A stretch of 64,000 bases of DNA from Lycocorax pyrrhopterus obiensis (lineage: Eukaryota > Chordata > Aves > Passeriformes > Paradisaeidae). Shown here one piece after another: positions 1 to 11,316 of the stretch (position 1 is the stretch's first letter; each line of letters begins with the position of its first letter). The stretch spans positions 37,434,318-37,498,317 of the forward strand of contig JACSVZ010000001.1 of assembly GCA_014706295.1 (NCBI GenBank), written 5' to 3'. A program made the position numbers and the translations under genes. Below the pieces are notes generated by a model that worked only from the letters and a program-made list of their open reading frames with translations, did not search any database and was not told the origin of the DNA.

Positions 1-502
1 ATTCTGCTTTGATGAGAACTTATCTGGAGTACTGTGTCCAGCTCTGGGGTCATCAGTACAAGATAGACATGGATCTGATACATTGGATCCAAAAGAGGGC
101 TTTGAAAATCATGAAGGATTTCTTATGCAGAAAGACAGAGCATTGGGGGTTGCTCTGACTGGAAAAAGGCTTCAGGGAGGCCTTCAGTGTATGAGGGGAC
201 TTGTAAGAAAGCTGGAGACTTTTTACCAAGCATGTTCTTGGGGGACAATGGGCAATGGCTTTAAAATGAAAGAGACTAGATTGGACATAAAAAAGACATT
301 TTTTACAAAAAGGGTGGAAATAAAGTAGAAATGGTTGCCCAGAGAAGTTGCGGATGTCCCAACCCTGGAAGTGTTCTAGGCCAGGCTGGATGGGGCTTCA
401 AGAAATCTGGTCCAGTGGAAGATATTCTTGCCCATGACAAAGAGTTGGACTAGATGATTTTTGAAAGGTCCCTTCCAAGCCCAAAAATTCTATAATCCCA
501 TG
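1..502 (+). mobile_element. CR1 LINE, 3' end, truncated by window edge
   Basis: The segment matches the conserved 3' part of avian CR1 from the 'gagtactgtgtccagctctgg' stage of ORF2 to the tail. It reads through the '(G)ACATGGATCTG' and 'GGCAATGGCTTTAAAATGAAAGAG' blocks to the 'TTGGACTAGATGA..TT..GGTCCCTTCCAA' ending and a decayed octamer tail at about 485-502. The C-terminal ORF2 frame is still recognisable around 83-328 (GNGFKMKETRLDIKKTFFTKR) but has frameshifts and no functional start. The 5' side runs off the window, so its full length is unknown. It is a dead fossil copy. Confidence 0.9.
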
Positions 503-3500
503 AAAACTACTGAGGTTGAAAGTTTCAGTTAGAAAGACAAGTACTCCATAGTTCCTATTAATGAAGCTCCTTTTCTATAAATTCTCTAAGTTACTTTTCT
601 TCATAACCAAAACTATATTTCTCAGAAATGTTTAGAGCTAAAGCAGACATTTTCTTTCTTTCAGTCTCCTCTTATTATGACATTGGTTTCACAATCACTT
701 CATATTTGTTTCTTCTTTAAGGTCTCAATTAATTGTATTTAGTTTCATAAGTATTTAGAGCCTCTACAAGATTGAGGCATTATCAACTGTTACAGAAATG
801 TGATTAAGAATAGGTATAGGAATCAGAATAGGAATAAAAGACAAGGGAAAGAAATATTAAAATATAGATGTATCATATTCCACTGTTTAGTTGTTTTTAC
901 ACCAACATCTGAAAATTGAGTTCAATTTTCTAGCTTGCTCTGGGAACTTAAAGTCACTTCAATGATACAAATAATTGTAAATGCACAAAGATAGGTTTTT
1001 TTGCTTTTGCAATATTATAGAAGTGAAAATCAGCTGAAATATACAGGTACATGTTTAGTTTGTTATTTTCAAAGAACTAAGCACCACAAAATATGTGGAT
1101 TATAAGGAGGGGCTGGGGGGCCGGAGGTGGAACCAAGCAAGATACGAAAAACAAAATCCTAACATGAAAAAAGAAGCCTTCAGCTTTACACTGGAGGGTG
1201 TCAAACATAAACTTTGATTTGAATAAAGGGTATACATCAAAGAAATAGAGCTTCAGATACAGTTCTGCTTTCCCCAGGTCAAACCCAGGTCCTGCAACAG
1301 AAGGAAAAATGAAAAGCCGTCTCAGTTGGAATGAATTCTGGGGAAAAGTCAAGTAACATGAAGAACTTGAACTTTCATTGGCTTTGAAAATAGTTAGAAA
1401 AACCATTACTCCCCGTGTCTTTTTCTGATTGTGCATGTTACCACAGCAGACCTTTGGCAACAGAACTCACTCTGCAGAGCTAAGACAGTCGGTTGTCCCA
1501 GGTCAGAGCAGCAGCAGTGAAGACAGCTGAGCGAATCAGGCACATCATCCAACATTTGAGCAAGAACAAAGAATTTGCTCCAAGTCAAGTCTTGAATCTG
1601 GTTTGACGACTCACAGATATATCAGTTACATCCAGATGACAGAATTTGACCATGATCTAAACTTTATTGAGATTTCTGAGAGGTTCTTAGAATTTTCTAA
1701 TTGAAAGCAGTGACAGTTTCTCAGCTTGACTTTAGTGATAGTCAATAAAATACATGTCTGTTGAACTGCTTGTCTCTTGTTGCTTCCTGTTGAAACCATA
1801 CTGGGTGACTCACTGGTTTGGCTAATGAACAAAACATATTTTTAAGTAATTCTGCTTGATCTATACAAAGTTGTTTATATTCAATGCCTTCATTAAAAAA
1901 GATAAACATTTTACTTAGCTAAAAATGAAACAAATTATTTTCTGTCATTTTTAGAGACAAAATAAACCAAAGTATATGGAAGCCTAGATTTAGAAGGATT
2001 GTGGATTTGCTTTAGATTCTGGAAAATTTTTATTTAGGAATATTGTTGTGTTTTTTCCCCTGTGACTAAGAAGTCTCTTCTGATTCATATTTGACATTTT
2101 CGTAGATACCACTTTGGCTACCAACTTCTAGTGTGTTCTGGCTGACATTCACTTTTTTCATCCTGGAACTACTTTTTCAAAATATAGTCATTCAGCTATT
2201 AACTAAAGCAGAGAAAACAAATTTGTAATCTGTGGCTGCAGAGAAGTGATGCGACATTTGAGTTCCAGCATTAATTCACTTAATTATTTATATAGAGACA
2301 GAGACTACCAACAATCAACAACCAACAGAGAAAATACCTCCTCTTAACTTATGAAGTTTATCCATATAATTTTAGATCAGAATAGAGTCCAATACAGGAT
2401 CCAATAGAATCCAATCTTAATGTGTTGCAGGTGATACTAGGCATTAAAGGATGTTCACTGGGGTATCACTGGGTTTGATGTGTGCTTCAGTGGCTACACT
2501 ATTGGATAAGAGGCAACCACTGCCAGGATCTAATTTGTGAATCTAATACCTTTTCCTCAACTTTTTGAATGTTTTTTTTTTCCTTTTTTTTTCCTTGCAG
2601 ACATTTTTTGTAATTATTTCAGTATCTTTTCATAGCAAATTTCTTAGTAAACAAACAAGCAAAAAAAATTTGTTTCAATTTTAACAGGAAAATTAGAGAC
2701 TTCTCTTTCCTTCTTTTCACAACTTTCAGTGGGTCAGCTTACTTTTTTGATTTCTCATCATTTAAGAAACCAACAATATAAAAGATTAGTCTCTCCTAAT
2801 CTATGTCAACTGACATCTATTCACTCTTCCAGCTATTATATTTTTCCTTCCTTATGAAAAACAGTTTTAGCATTTTCTTAATTGTCTCATTTCACATCAT
2901 CAGCTTTGGAAGCAACCCCTTCCTCAACTTCTTTTCTTCTCTGCTTCCAGTGTGCTTCTTTATGATATCTCTGTTAACTTCAAGACTTCTATTTCTAAAA
3001 TTGAAGATATCTGATTTGTATTTTATGTATCTCTCTCTTAGTTTTACTCCCAACAGAAAGATGAAACAAAATTAGCACAGGAGAAATGGCACAATGTTCT
3101 ATATTTATACAGATATTAAAAGAAAAAAAATTAAATCTATACAATGATTTTTTGTTTTATCTTAGGATATCCAATATTACTTCAAATAATTTTAGCCTTT
3201 ATTAATCAAATAGAAAATATCTGAAAAAGCATGAAGAATATACTATCATAAATGGTAATTAGTGCAAAAAATATAATTAGAACAAGGCATTTTTTTCTAA
3301 GAAAAAATTCTCCCTTTTTGTTATGAAAGAAAACCCTTTGTGTACTGGCACAATCACTTCACCTTCAACACACGTTAGGCTATAGTAGTCTATATGGAAA
3401 CTGTCAGCTTTAGGCCAGTGCAAGAATTTTTTGTCTTCAAAATCAGCATAGCTGGCTCAATGTCTTTTTTTTTTTTCTGTCTTTCATTATACTGTACTTT

Positions 3501-3847
3501 CATTTTTCATCGATACTACATTCAAATTTTCACACTTCCAAGTGCATGTATTTTTTAAAGATTCAGTTCTCATCTATCATCCTTATTAAAACAGATGTAT
3601 CTTTCTGAAAGCATTTCTACTTTTCAAATTATTTATATTGGTTGGAGGATGAAACAAACAGAAAAAAATAGGGACTCTCTTTATCTGACACAAGGGACTT
3701 CATTTGTCATGGAATCTCACCAGAAGTCAAAAATACAGTCACAATTGTGTGCCTATAGTTTCATTTTCCCATTCTACTGCTCTCCTCTACCTCCCCCCAG
3801 TTCCTTCCTCCAGAAATATGAAAGGATCTTTTCCTTATTTTGTGTCA
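503..3847. other. Unique AT-rich DNA, no gene recognised
   Basis: No repeat family or known gene is recognised. A mildly coding-looking stretch lies at 1440-1606: an acceptor-like CAG at 1446, another at 1501, then 40 open codons from 1484 to a TGA at 1604, with no ATG. A strong pyrimidine tract ending in CAG lies at about 2570-2600, but no open exon follows it. The 127-codon frame at 1077-1460(-) and the hydrophobic 90-codon frame at 2803-3075(+) look like chance frames in skewed sequence. Confidence 0.6.
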
Positions 3848-4390
3848 TGTTGTACTAGTTTGAAAACAGACCAGTGGGAGGCACCAAGTCAGAATAACAA
3901 TTTATTAGGGAAATTAAAAATAAAGGCAAGAAAAACCCCAGTGGGCTAAACTAACAGAGTCAGAATACAACCTGGCACCCTGTTAATCAGGGTGGCGTGA
4001 GCAGTCCGATGAGATGGTGGCTGTAGTCCTCCTGAAGTGATGGATGTGGCTCTGTTGAAGCAGTGGTCCGGTAGAAAGGTCTGCTCCTCCTCAGAAAGTC
4101 CAGTGGTGACTATGCAGCTCCTGTCCTCTGGGAATCCAGTGGGAAGGATGCCCATGGTGTTCAGAGTCCCAGATTATATCCAAGATGGAACGCTTGGTTC
4201 CTCCCTCTGGGTGGAGCATCTCACAATAGAATGATGAGTCATGAGGCCAGGTGTTGATGGGCTCATTAACAGAAGATAGTCCGGAGGGAGTTATCTCTGA
4301 GTCATGCGGCAGGGCATTGATGGGCCATTAGCAGAAAGATAGTTCAGAGGGAAGGGGGGCCAGGAAACACCACCCCACCTGGTTTCAACA
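3848..4390 (-). mobile_element. Solo LTR of an endogenous retrovirus (543 bp)
   Basis: The segment is bounded by TGTTG at 3848 and CAACA at 4390, the 5-bp terminal inverted repeat typical of an LTR. Read on the minus strand, a tandemly duplicated U3 unit (4235-4358) comes first, then a TATA-like GATATAAT near 4172-4180, and an AATAAA polyadenylation signal (plus-strand TTTATT at 3901-3906) about 55 bp before the LTR end. No primer-binding site or internal retroviral sequence adjoins it, so it is a solo LTR left by recombination. Flanking 5-mers (TGTCA / GCTCA) match at only 3 of 5 positions, so a target duplication is not certain. Family name not recognised; class III (ERVL-like) is a guess. 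Small open frames inside are incidental. Confidence 0.75.
4235..4358 (-). promoter_or_regulatory. Duplicated U3 unit with two AP-1 motifs
   Basis: Two imperfect tandem copies of a roughly 60-63 bp unit start at 4236 and 4299. Each opens with GAGTCATG and runs through a TTGATGGGC, an ATTA.CAGAA and an AGATAGT..GGAGGGA block. Each copy sits on a TGAGTCA heptamer (4235-4241 and 4298-4304), the consensus for AP-1 (Fos/Jun). The unit lies in the U3 part of the minus-strand LTR at 3848-4390, upstream of its TATA-like box, where retroviral enhancers normally sit. Enhancer function is inferred from motif and position only. Confidence 0.6.
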
Positions 4391-6392
4391 GCTCATGAGG
4401 ATGGTAATAGAATACACTGCAACCCAGGACACATGTTTAAATCTTTATCCTAAAAAAAATTTAATTAACATAAAATTCTTCTAATTTGGTACATGGATAT
4501 TGGTATTGGTTAAACACGTATCTTGTGACTTATTTGTTGGTACTGAATTCAAATGATCATTCAGGAAGTAATTTCTTGAGAAAATCCTTCATAATAAACT
4601 AAACCTTTATTTTTTTATCACTTACCAACATATTGATGCAGTGTAATGTAGAAAATATACAGGCAACCTGTCATGAGAACAGCTTACCAATCAATAGCAA
4701 CAGAGATACACACATAGTGTCTTATAAAAAAAAGTTTGAAGACAATTGGGATATGAAGAATGTATAGAAGAAATTGAATCCGCCCTTCTTTTGTTGTTTC
4801 TTGAGGAAAGAGCAAGGTTCGATTCATAGCACGATAATAAGGAAAACAGAAGGAAACTTCACGCTGCAGGTGGTAACACTTTGAAAAACTGCTCATAATA
4901 CATACAAAGAAAAATCCCACAACGGGTTGTGAAATATCCTTGTGGTATACATGAGCCTGAAATTCCTTTTGAAACATAGAAATATAAATCATCACTTCAT
5001 CTCACAAAGCTATTAAGTGGCACGGTTTCCTTCTTCATCACATTTTAATTGGAAGTAGTGTCTATTAAGATTTCTTCTAAGCTAAGTGTTCTCAGTAGAT
5101 GCACAAGGGGTCAGTTTTCTCATATGATTTCGGATTTGGACTTTTTTTTCCTCAGTGTCACCAGACTCAAAGACAATTGTAGGCATCACACGGGCATGGA
5201 AACACTGTTCTTTCTCAGATGCTGCCATTTATATGTACAGGGCTGAAGGCTGTGAAGAAACTTGATTGGGAAAACTCAGGATCTTTAAGGAACTAAACCA
5301 TAACCAGTGAGGCTTTCAAGCCACATAGGTCAACACAAACACATTTAATGTAAGTTCTTGATTTGGATCTAGCCTTGTATTACTTCAGGTGCATCAAAAC
5401 TCTGCTTCTACTTGAAACAGGCTGAAATGGAGGTTTAGAGGCAAAACCCTGGATTACACTGTTAATAAGAAATTTTTCCCGACCTACTTTTTAAGAATTT
5501 TTCGTATAAGCATTTCAAGTTATTCATATTTATCTCTGTCCTCTGCTTAACCTTTAGCCTTCTTCATGTCTTCAATCAGTTAAATGTTGTCTTGCTTCCT
5601 CACCCCAAATCTGGACATTAGAAGAGTTCAGTGAGGAAACACAAGAGCCATAAATTCCTAATTCACACAGGAAGGAGTTACAAGATAATGTTCCATGCAA
5701 AGTTTCTCACTTTATTTAGTTATGTGGTACTAAAAAATCAATTATTCTTATGAAAATCCAGGAAAGAAATGTTCTTAAATTAAAAGAAGTTGTGACTGAC
5801 AAATAAATATAATTCTGAATTAAAACAGATTCTTCAGTCACACCAGATGCATGTGTTGACTGGTTTTGATGGAAACTTGACATGCTAAGACACCCCAGCG
5901 TGAGTGCTTTCTCTGTGTCTTTAACCAGATTTTGTATGAATATAAATCTCAGTCTACCACATAGTTTGGGGTGTAAAGTATATGAAATACAGAAGTGTAT
6001 TACATACAGCAGAAATAAGTTTCTTCAATACTTTTTTGCATTACCTGTTTAACTCTACATTCAAACATATAGTTTTCTTCTTTTTTTATATGCTGAGAAC
6101 AATTGTGCACACGTGCATCTAAGCTCCCTGCTGGTACAGCGATAACCTGCAGAGAGATATTTATTTAATGCTACACTGAGCAGATGAAACACTCTACACA
6201 ATAACACCTTCTCCTCCTGAATGTAAACAGGAAAAAAACCTTATAAGTGGTCTGTACTCTTCAGAAACTCTTTTTTTACATTTGGATAGACTGCAACAAT
6301 TTTCTCTTATAAATTATTTAGATTTCATATATGGTTCAATGTACCTCTGCCTATTTTCTTCAAAACAAGAAGGAAGGAAATGCTTTCATATA
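4391..6392. other. Unique AT-rich DNA, nothing recognised
   Basis: No mobile element, RNA gene or coding exon is recognised. The 103-codon minus frame at 4684-4995 and the short frame at 5049-5246 have no domain-like pattern and are taken as chance. Confidence 0.6.
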
Positions 6393-7463
6393 TGTCATGG
6401 TTTGACACTGGCCCAATGCCAGGCACCCATGAGAGCCACTCGCTCACCTTCCCCTGACACAGCTGGGCAGAGGAGGGAAAGGTAAAAAAAAAAAAAAATT
6501 AACAAATTCTTCAGAAGTGAGATGAGGACCGGGAGAAACATTTCAAGGGTGAAACAGGCTCAACTTAAGTTGCAAAGTGAATTTATTACTAACAGAACCA
6601 GAAGAGGATAATGAGAAGTAAAATAAGCCTTTGGAACCTTCCCCCCCCCCAGCCCCTCCCTCCTTCCCACTGACAGCACAGGGAGACAGGGCACGGGGGT
6701 TTGGTCAGTTCATCACTGAGATTTTCTTTTGCTGCTCTGGGAGAGGAGTCTTCCCCTCTGAGGCCGTGGGGTCCCTCCCATGGGAGACAGTTCTCCATGA
6801 ACTTCCCCGGTGTGGGTCCCCTCTCAGGAGCAGCAGCCACACCGCCCCTGCTGCAGAGTGAGCCCCTCCCACGGGCACACAGCCCTCCCAAAACTGCTGC
6901 ACCGTGGCTCTCTCTTTCCACAGGTGCAGTCCTCCAAGGAGAGGCTGCTCCAGCCTGGAAGCAGGGCCCTCTCTCTCCACTGGGTCTCCCACTGGATCAC
7001 AGCCTCCTCCAGGCATCCACCCGCTCCGGCACAGGCACCTCCCCCAGGCTGTGGGTGGATCTCTGCATCCCACATGGAACCATGGGCTGCAGGGGGACAA
7101 CCTGCTTCACCATGGTCTGCACCATGGCCTGCAGAGGAATCTCGGCTCCGGCGCCTGGAGCAGCTCCTCCCCGTCCTTCTTCCCTGACCTTGGTGTCACC
7201 ATGTTGCTTTCCCTCACATGTTCTCATCTCCTCTTCTCTGACAAGAATCCGAAAATCGTTTGACTTTGTTTTGATTTTTTTCTTAAACATGTAATCACAG
7301 AGGCGTTACCAACCTCTCTCATTGCCCCAGTTTTGGCCAGCAGTGTGTCCATCTCCAGAGCCATGAGCCATTGGCTCTGCCGGACGTGGTGGGAAGCTTC
7401 CAGCAGCTTCCTCACAGGAGCTGTCTTTGTGGTCCCCCTGCTACCTCAAACCAGGCCGTGACA
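6393..7463 (-). mobile_element. Solo LTR, long GC-rich type (1071 bp)
   Basis: Ends are TGTCATGG at 6393 and CCGTGACA at 7463, an 8-bp terminal inverted repeat with one mismatch. Read on the minus strand, a GTTTAAG TATA-like box lies about 190 bp in (near 7287). AATAAA (plus-strand TTTATT at 6582-6587) comes near the far end, followed by a T-rich run and the block GGTGCCTGGCA. The spacing from TATA-like box to polyadenylation signal, about 700 bp, is long for an LTR. It is homologous to the plus-strand LTR at 11317-12665: shared blocks include GTCCGGCA, GCCTCTGTGAT, GAGATTC, CAGAGATCCA, GCTTCCAGGCT and GGTGCCTGGCA. A C10 run lies near 6642, and a 12-bp unit is doubled at 7108-7131. No internal retroviral sequence or clear target duplication is seen. 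Many overlapping open frames on both strands reflect GC-richness. Confidence 0.8.
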
Positions 7464-8778
7464 AACCAATACAATATATTTTATGCCTATGTTGAATTTA
7501 AGGAGATACAATAGGATATAAGAAATAAAGCTTAGGGAACTGTACACAACTCTCTGTTCCTTTAAGTTTTCAGATAAAAGTAAGTATCTTTAAAAAAAAC
7601 CCAAAAAAACCCGTAAAAAAATCCCAAGTTTCTGGAGGTAAAAGTCAGATGAACTTCAAGGAGCAATGTTTGACCTCGAGCAAAATTCAAAAGCTTATTC
7701 AGGATTCTAATTTCAAGAAAACCTAGGTAGTATTATCTTTAAAGAAATATGAACAGAATATAATACTAGAAACAGGGAGGGTTTGTTTGCGGTGCTTTTT
7801 TCTACAAAGAACTGCAAAAGAAAAGCAGTACAAAATAGCAGTGTAAAAGTAGCAGTTATGTAAAACAAGATTTGGCAATGAGCAGTAAAACAACCCAGTT
7901 CCACTGAAAATAATGGTCAAATTCCCAACTAAACTTTCCTAACAAATAATACCAAAATTTCACCTTTATTAAGAGAGAAATTCTTAATTGGAAGTGTTAA
8001 AGAAACCCCCCCAAAACATAGATTATGTAGGGATAAAGTTACTTGAACTTCTCAAGAGAGCTGAATTCAGGGCCTCTCTAATTCCCTTTTCTGACAAATT
8101 AAAATGCACCCAAATTATAAATTAGGTCCAATCTTCGTATGATATTGAATACCTTTTTAAGGAACATTAAGGAGGCACAGCTTCCATTAAAGTGAGTAAA
8201 AAAATTGAGAGTCCTAGCACCTCTTTTCTTTCTGTCAGAATAAAACATGGTGCTTGGGTGTCTTTCCAGAGATTCTATCTATTTCAATGTATTACATGAT
8301 TTCACTGTGTTTTGTAATCCATTTATCATATGCTATGTATTTTGCTCATCATTTTTCTGTGTATTTCATAACCTTGTCTATCACAGAAAGAACGTATCAG
8401 ACTATGTTTCTTGCTGTGATAAAAGACTGAGAGTTTATCAGATTATTTTACAATTGGTTATTTTACAATTCATATAATATTTTTTCTCCTTTCAGTGTTT
8501 AGCAATTTTGTTCCTTACAATATCCTCGCGGTACCACTAGTTTTTCATCACACAGTGGAAAATATGTATACATAAACAAAGAAAATTTTATCAACTTTTA
8601 CGATAAAGGGACAAACTAACTGTTCCTGATTCCAAAAGGAATTGTTTACATGAAAATATGTTTGCAACGACAAAAATAACTGAAATACTTTCAAGGGGCC
8701 TATCCACATCTCTTAGAAACGGCCTTTGCAGACTATTTACTACTGTAGTTTTAGACACGGTTGTCAAGTGGTGGCACT
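7464..8778. other. Unique AT-rich DNA
   Basis: An A-rich run built of AAAAAAACCC-like units lies at about 7591-7624. The 76-codon hydrophobic frame at 8247-8477(+) is not recognisable as any protein. Nothing else is seen. Confidence 0.6.
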
Positions 8779-9266
8779 TCACAGAATCACAGAATGGTTG
8801 TTGTCAGAAGGGACCCCTGGAGGTCATCTGGTCCAACCTCCTGCTCCAGCAGGGCCACATAGAATCAGTTGTCCAGAACCATGTCCAAGCAGCTATAGAA
8901 CATCTACAAGGATGGACACTCCACAAACTCTCTGGGCAATCTGTACCAGTGCTTGGTTACCCTCACAGGAAAAAAGTGTTTCCTGATGTTTAGATGGAGC
9001 CTTTTGTGTTTCACCTTGTGCCCATTGCCTCTGTCACTTGGCATCACTGAAAAGAAACTGACTCCAACCTTCATGCACCCTCCCTTCAGGTATTTGTGTC
9101 TGCTTCTAAGACCTCCCCTCAGCCTTGTCTTGTCCCAACTGAAAATTCACAGCTCTCAGTCTTTCCTCATAGAAGAGATGCTTCAGTCCCTGCTGGCAGT
9201 AATCCTCCTAATGCAGCCCTGGATACCATTAATCTTCTTTGCCACAAGGATGTCTTGCTGACTGAT
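8779..9266 (-). mobile_element. CR1 LINE, 5'-truncated 3' end
   Basis: The plus strand shows the reverse complement of a CR1 3' end: TCACAGAATCACAGAATGG at the left (the tail), then AAGGGACC.CTGGAGGTCATCTGGTCCAACC, a Cys-free untranslated part, then the C-terminal ORF2 region as far as CATTAATCTTCTTTGCCACAAGG. This 3' untranslated type (CTGCTCCAGCAGGGCCACATAGA) differs from the type in the copies at 14367 and 42695. The 5' break is at about 9260. Reading frames are broken, and the open frames on the plus strand are antisense. Confidence 0.88.
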
Positions 9267-11316
9267 GGTGGTACGTGGCACATTACTTGCTTATTTGATG
9301 GAGAACTTGATTATTCTGAAAATTCAGAATCAGTAATTTGCATTCAATTATTTAAAAAATACAATCAGCTAGCTTTGATCTTCTTAGCTTTCTAAGTGGA
9401 GGCTTGCCTACTGAAGAAGACTGAACTGAATGTCTCCACAGCACTGCTCTCTCTGCCTCATTCTTTCTTTTCTTGTGTCTTTAAGTTGAATACCTCCAAC
9501 AAGACACATCTCATCTCTGTGACTGGTAAATTATACATCACATGCATCATTTTATGTCTGTTTTGTCAGCACTAGTCATATACGCATGCCACCTCAAGTT
9601 ATAGGAATTTACAGATAGTTATATATCTGTGCTCTGTGGATACCTGTGACTTGGACTGTATAAAAGTGGCACCTCCAGAAGAATGACTCTGGGATCCCCA
9701 CCACTGAGAAGATCAGGGTGAAGAAGGACCAATGAGATGCCACAGGAATCCATGTGTTGTGGTATCTTTGCTTAATCTATTTCACTCACTGTCTTTCTCT
9801 TTTCACTTCCCTGTCTCTCCTCCTGTTTCTTTCTCTCTACGTCACTTTTACTGTTAAATCCGTGGTATTGACTTCTGCATATGGTCTCATTTGCACCTTA
9901 ATTAGGCAGAGACATCTCTTATAATCCGATCATAACAGTGATTTTACTTGTTTTGTCTGTAGTTATACGCATTGTCTGTGGCATGGTTAAAAACATCAGG
10001 AAAAAGATTCTTGGGTTTCTGGTGCAGAAGACACCTGGTATATTTTTCAGTAAATGGAAGGAGGGTGAGCTCATGCTTATTCATGTGAAGAATGGCTTCC
10101 CAAGTTCTATTTGAAAAAATTAGTGGAAATAAGACTTTGCAGAGCAACCACGGGAATAGTAAAATTTTTTGTCATAGCCAAGATTTTCATGCATTTACTT
10201 CCTGAAGCTCAAATCATATTTCAGTCTGTGCATATGTAGCTTCTATTAATATCACTGGGAACTGAAAATTTAGTGTCAAGATTCAGTACATCCATAAGTT
10301 GCATTTTTGAGTTGCGAACTTGTCTGAAGGTAGAAAACAAAGCAGACCAGTCTATAAATGCCTTGATATTTACAGGCTTAAAAACCCCATTAGAGATGGT
10401 CTGTGTTGGGCATCTGTGAATTGGTCTGTGCTAGAACATGGATTAGATATACTAAAGACACATAAGGCTAGTTGCAATGTGCAGATTCCTTCTACTCACC
10501 TTTAGTATTGGACTCATTACATCTTCAGCTGATTTTCACAATGTCTAGTCACAATCATCGAGGTCTGTCAATAGAGAGCAGAATTGTCTCAATGTTATTT
10601 GTGTCAAATCCTGCTACTGGAAATGTCATTCACATGACTCTGGAAACTTAGCTGCTTTCCCATCTATGCTTCCTATTCCTTTCTCAAGATCCGGCTCCCA
10701 GAAGAAAGGCTGATAATCATTTAATTGAGATAGACATTAAATTAATATCTTCTCTTTTACAATGCAAATATAAAGTTATTTGGAATTTAGTTGTGTGTCA
10801 TCAGAGGATAATTTCATCTGGGTATGGATTTATGGATGAGGACCTTTAGCTTTCAAATCCAGTTATGAGAATGTTTTGTTTTGGGATGCTGTGCTAGCTA
10901 TGTAATTTTTTTATTATCTACAGGAACACAACCAATATGGCTCTTTTTCCACTTCTGAAAGCATTTCATATTCCTTTATCCTAGCAGTGCATAAATCACT
11001 TAAACACAGAGCAAATTTTACTTATCCACTTTATTACTACTTTTCATCCCCAAGATCAGCTTCATGTGGTTTTGAAAATAACACAACATGATTTCAAAAA
11101 ACTTAATTCTAGTCCAAAAAACTTATTTTTTAAATCCTAGCTACAATCAAAAGCATGAGACTGATGATTTTACCTCATGACATCCAAACTTCTATACTTT
11201 ATTCTGAAGTAACCTGTAATATAAAAGATGGGAGAGAAGAAGCTTATTTAAAGGGTATTTATATTTTATAAACAGCTTACATTTTTCATTTATATATCCA
11301 GATATAAATAAAGGCC
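9267..11316. other. Unique AT-rich DNA, nothing recognised
   Basis: I see no mobile element, RNA gene or plausible exon here. The short frames (9944-10147 minus, 10320-10505 plus) carry no recognisable motif. Confidence 0.6.

Noticed and set aside
1077..1460. 127-codon minus-strand frame
   Set aside because: No recognisable motif and low-complexity Phe/Ser/Pro composition; it also conflicts with the weak plus-strand exon-like signal.
2570..2600. Strong pyrimidine tract plus CAG (splice-acceptor-like)
   Set aside because: The sequence after it has stops in the useful frames and no donor; likely a chance T-rich tract.
6701..7294. 197-codon plus-strand open frame
   Set aside because: It is antisense to the minus-strand LTR, lies in GC-rich sequence with open frames in most phases, and has no domain pattern.
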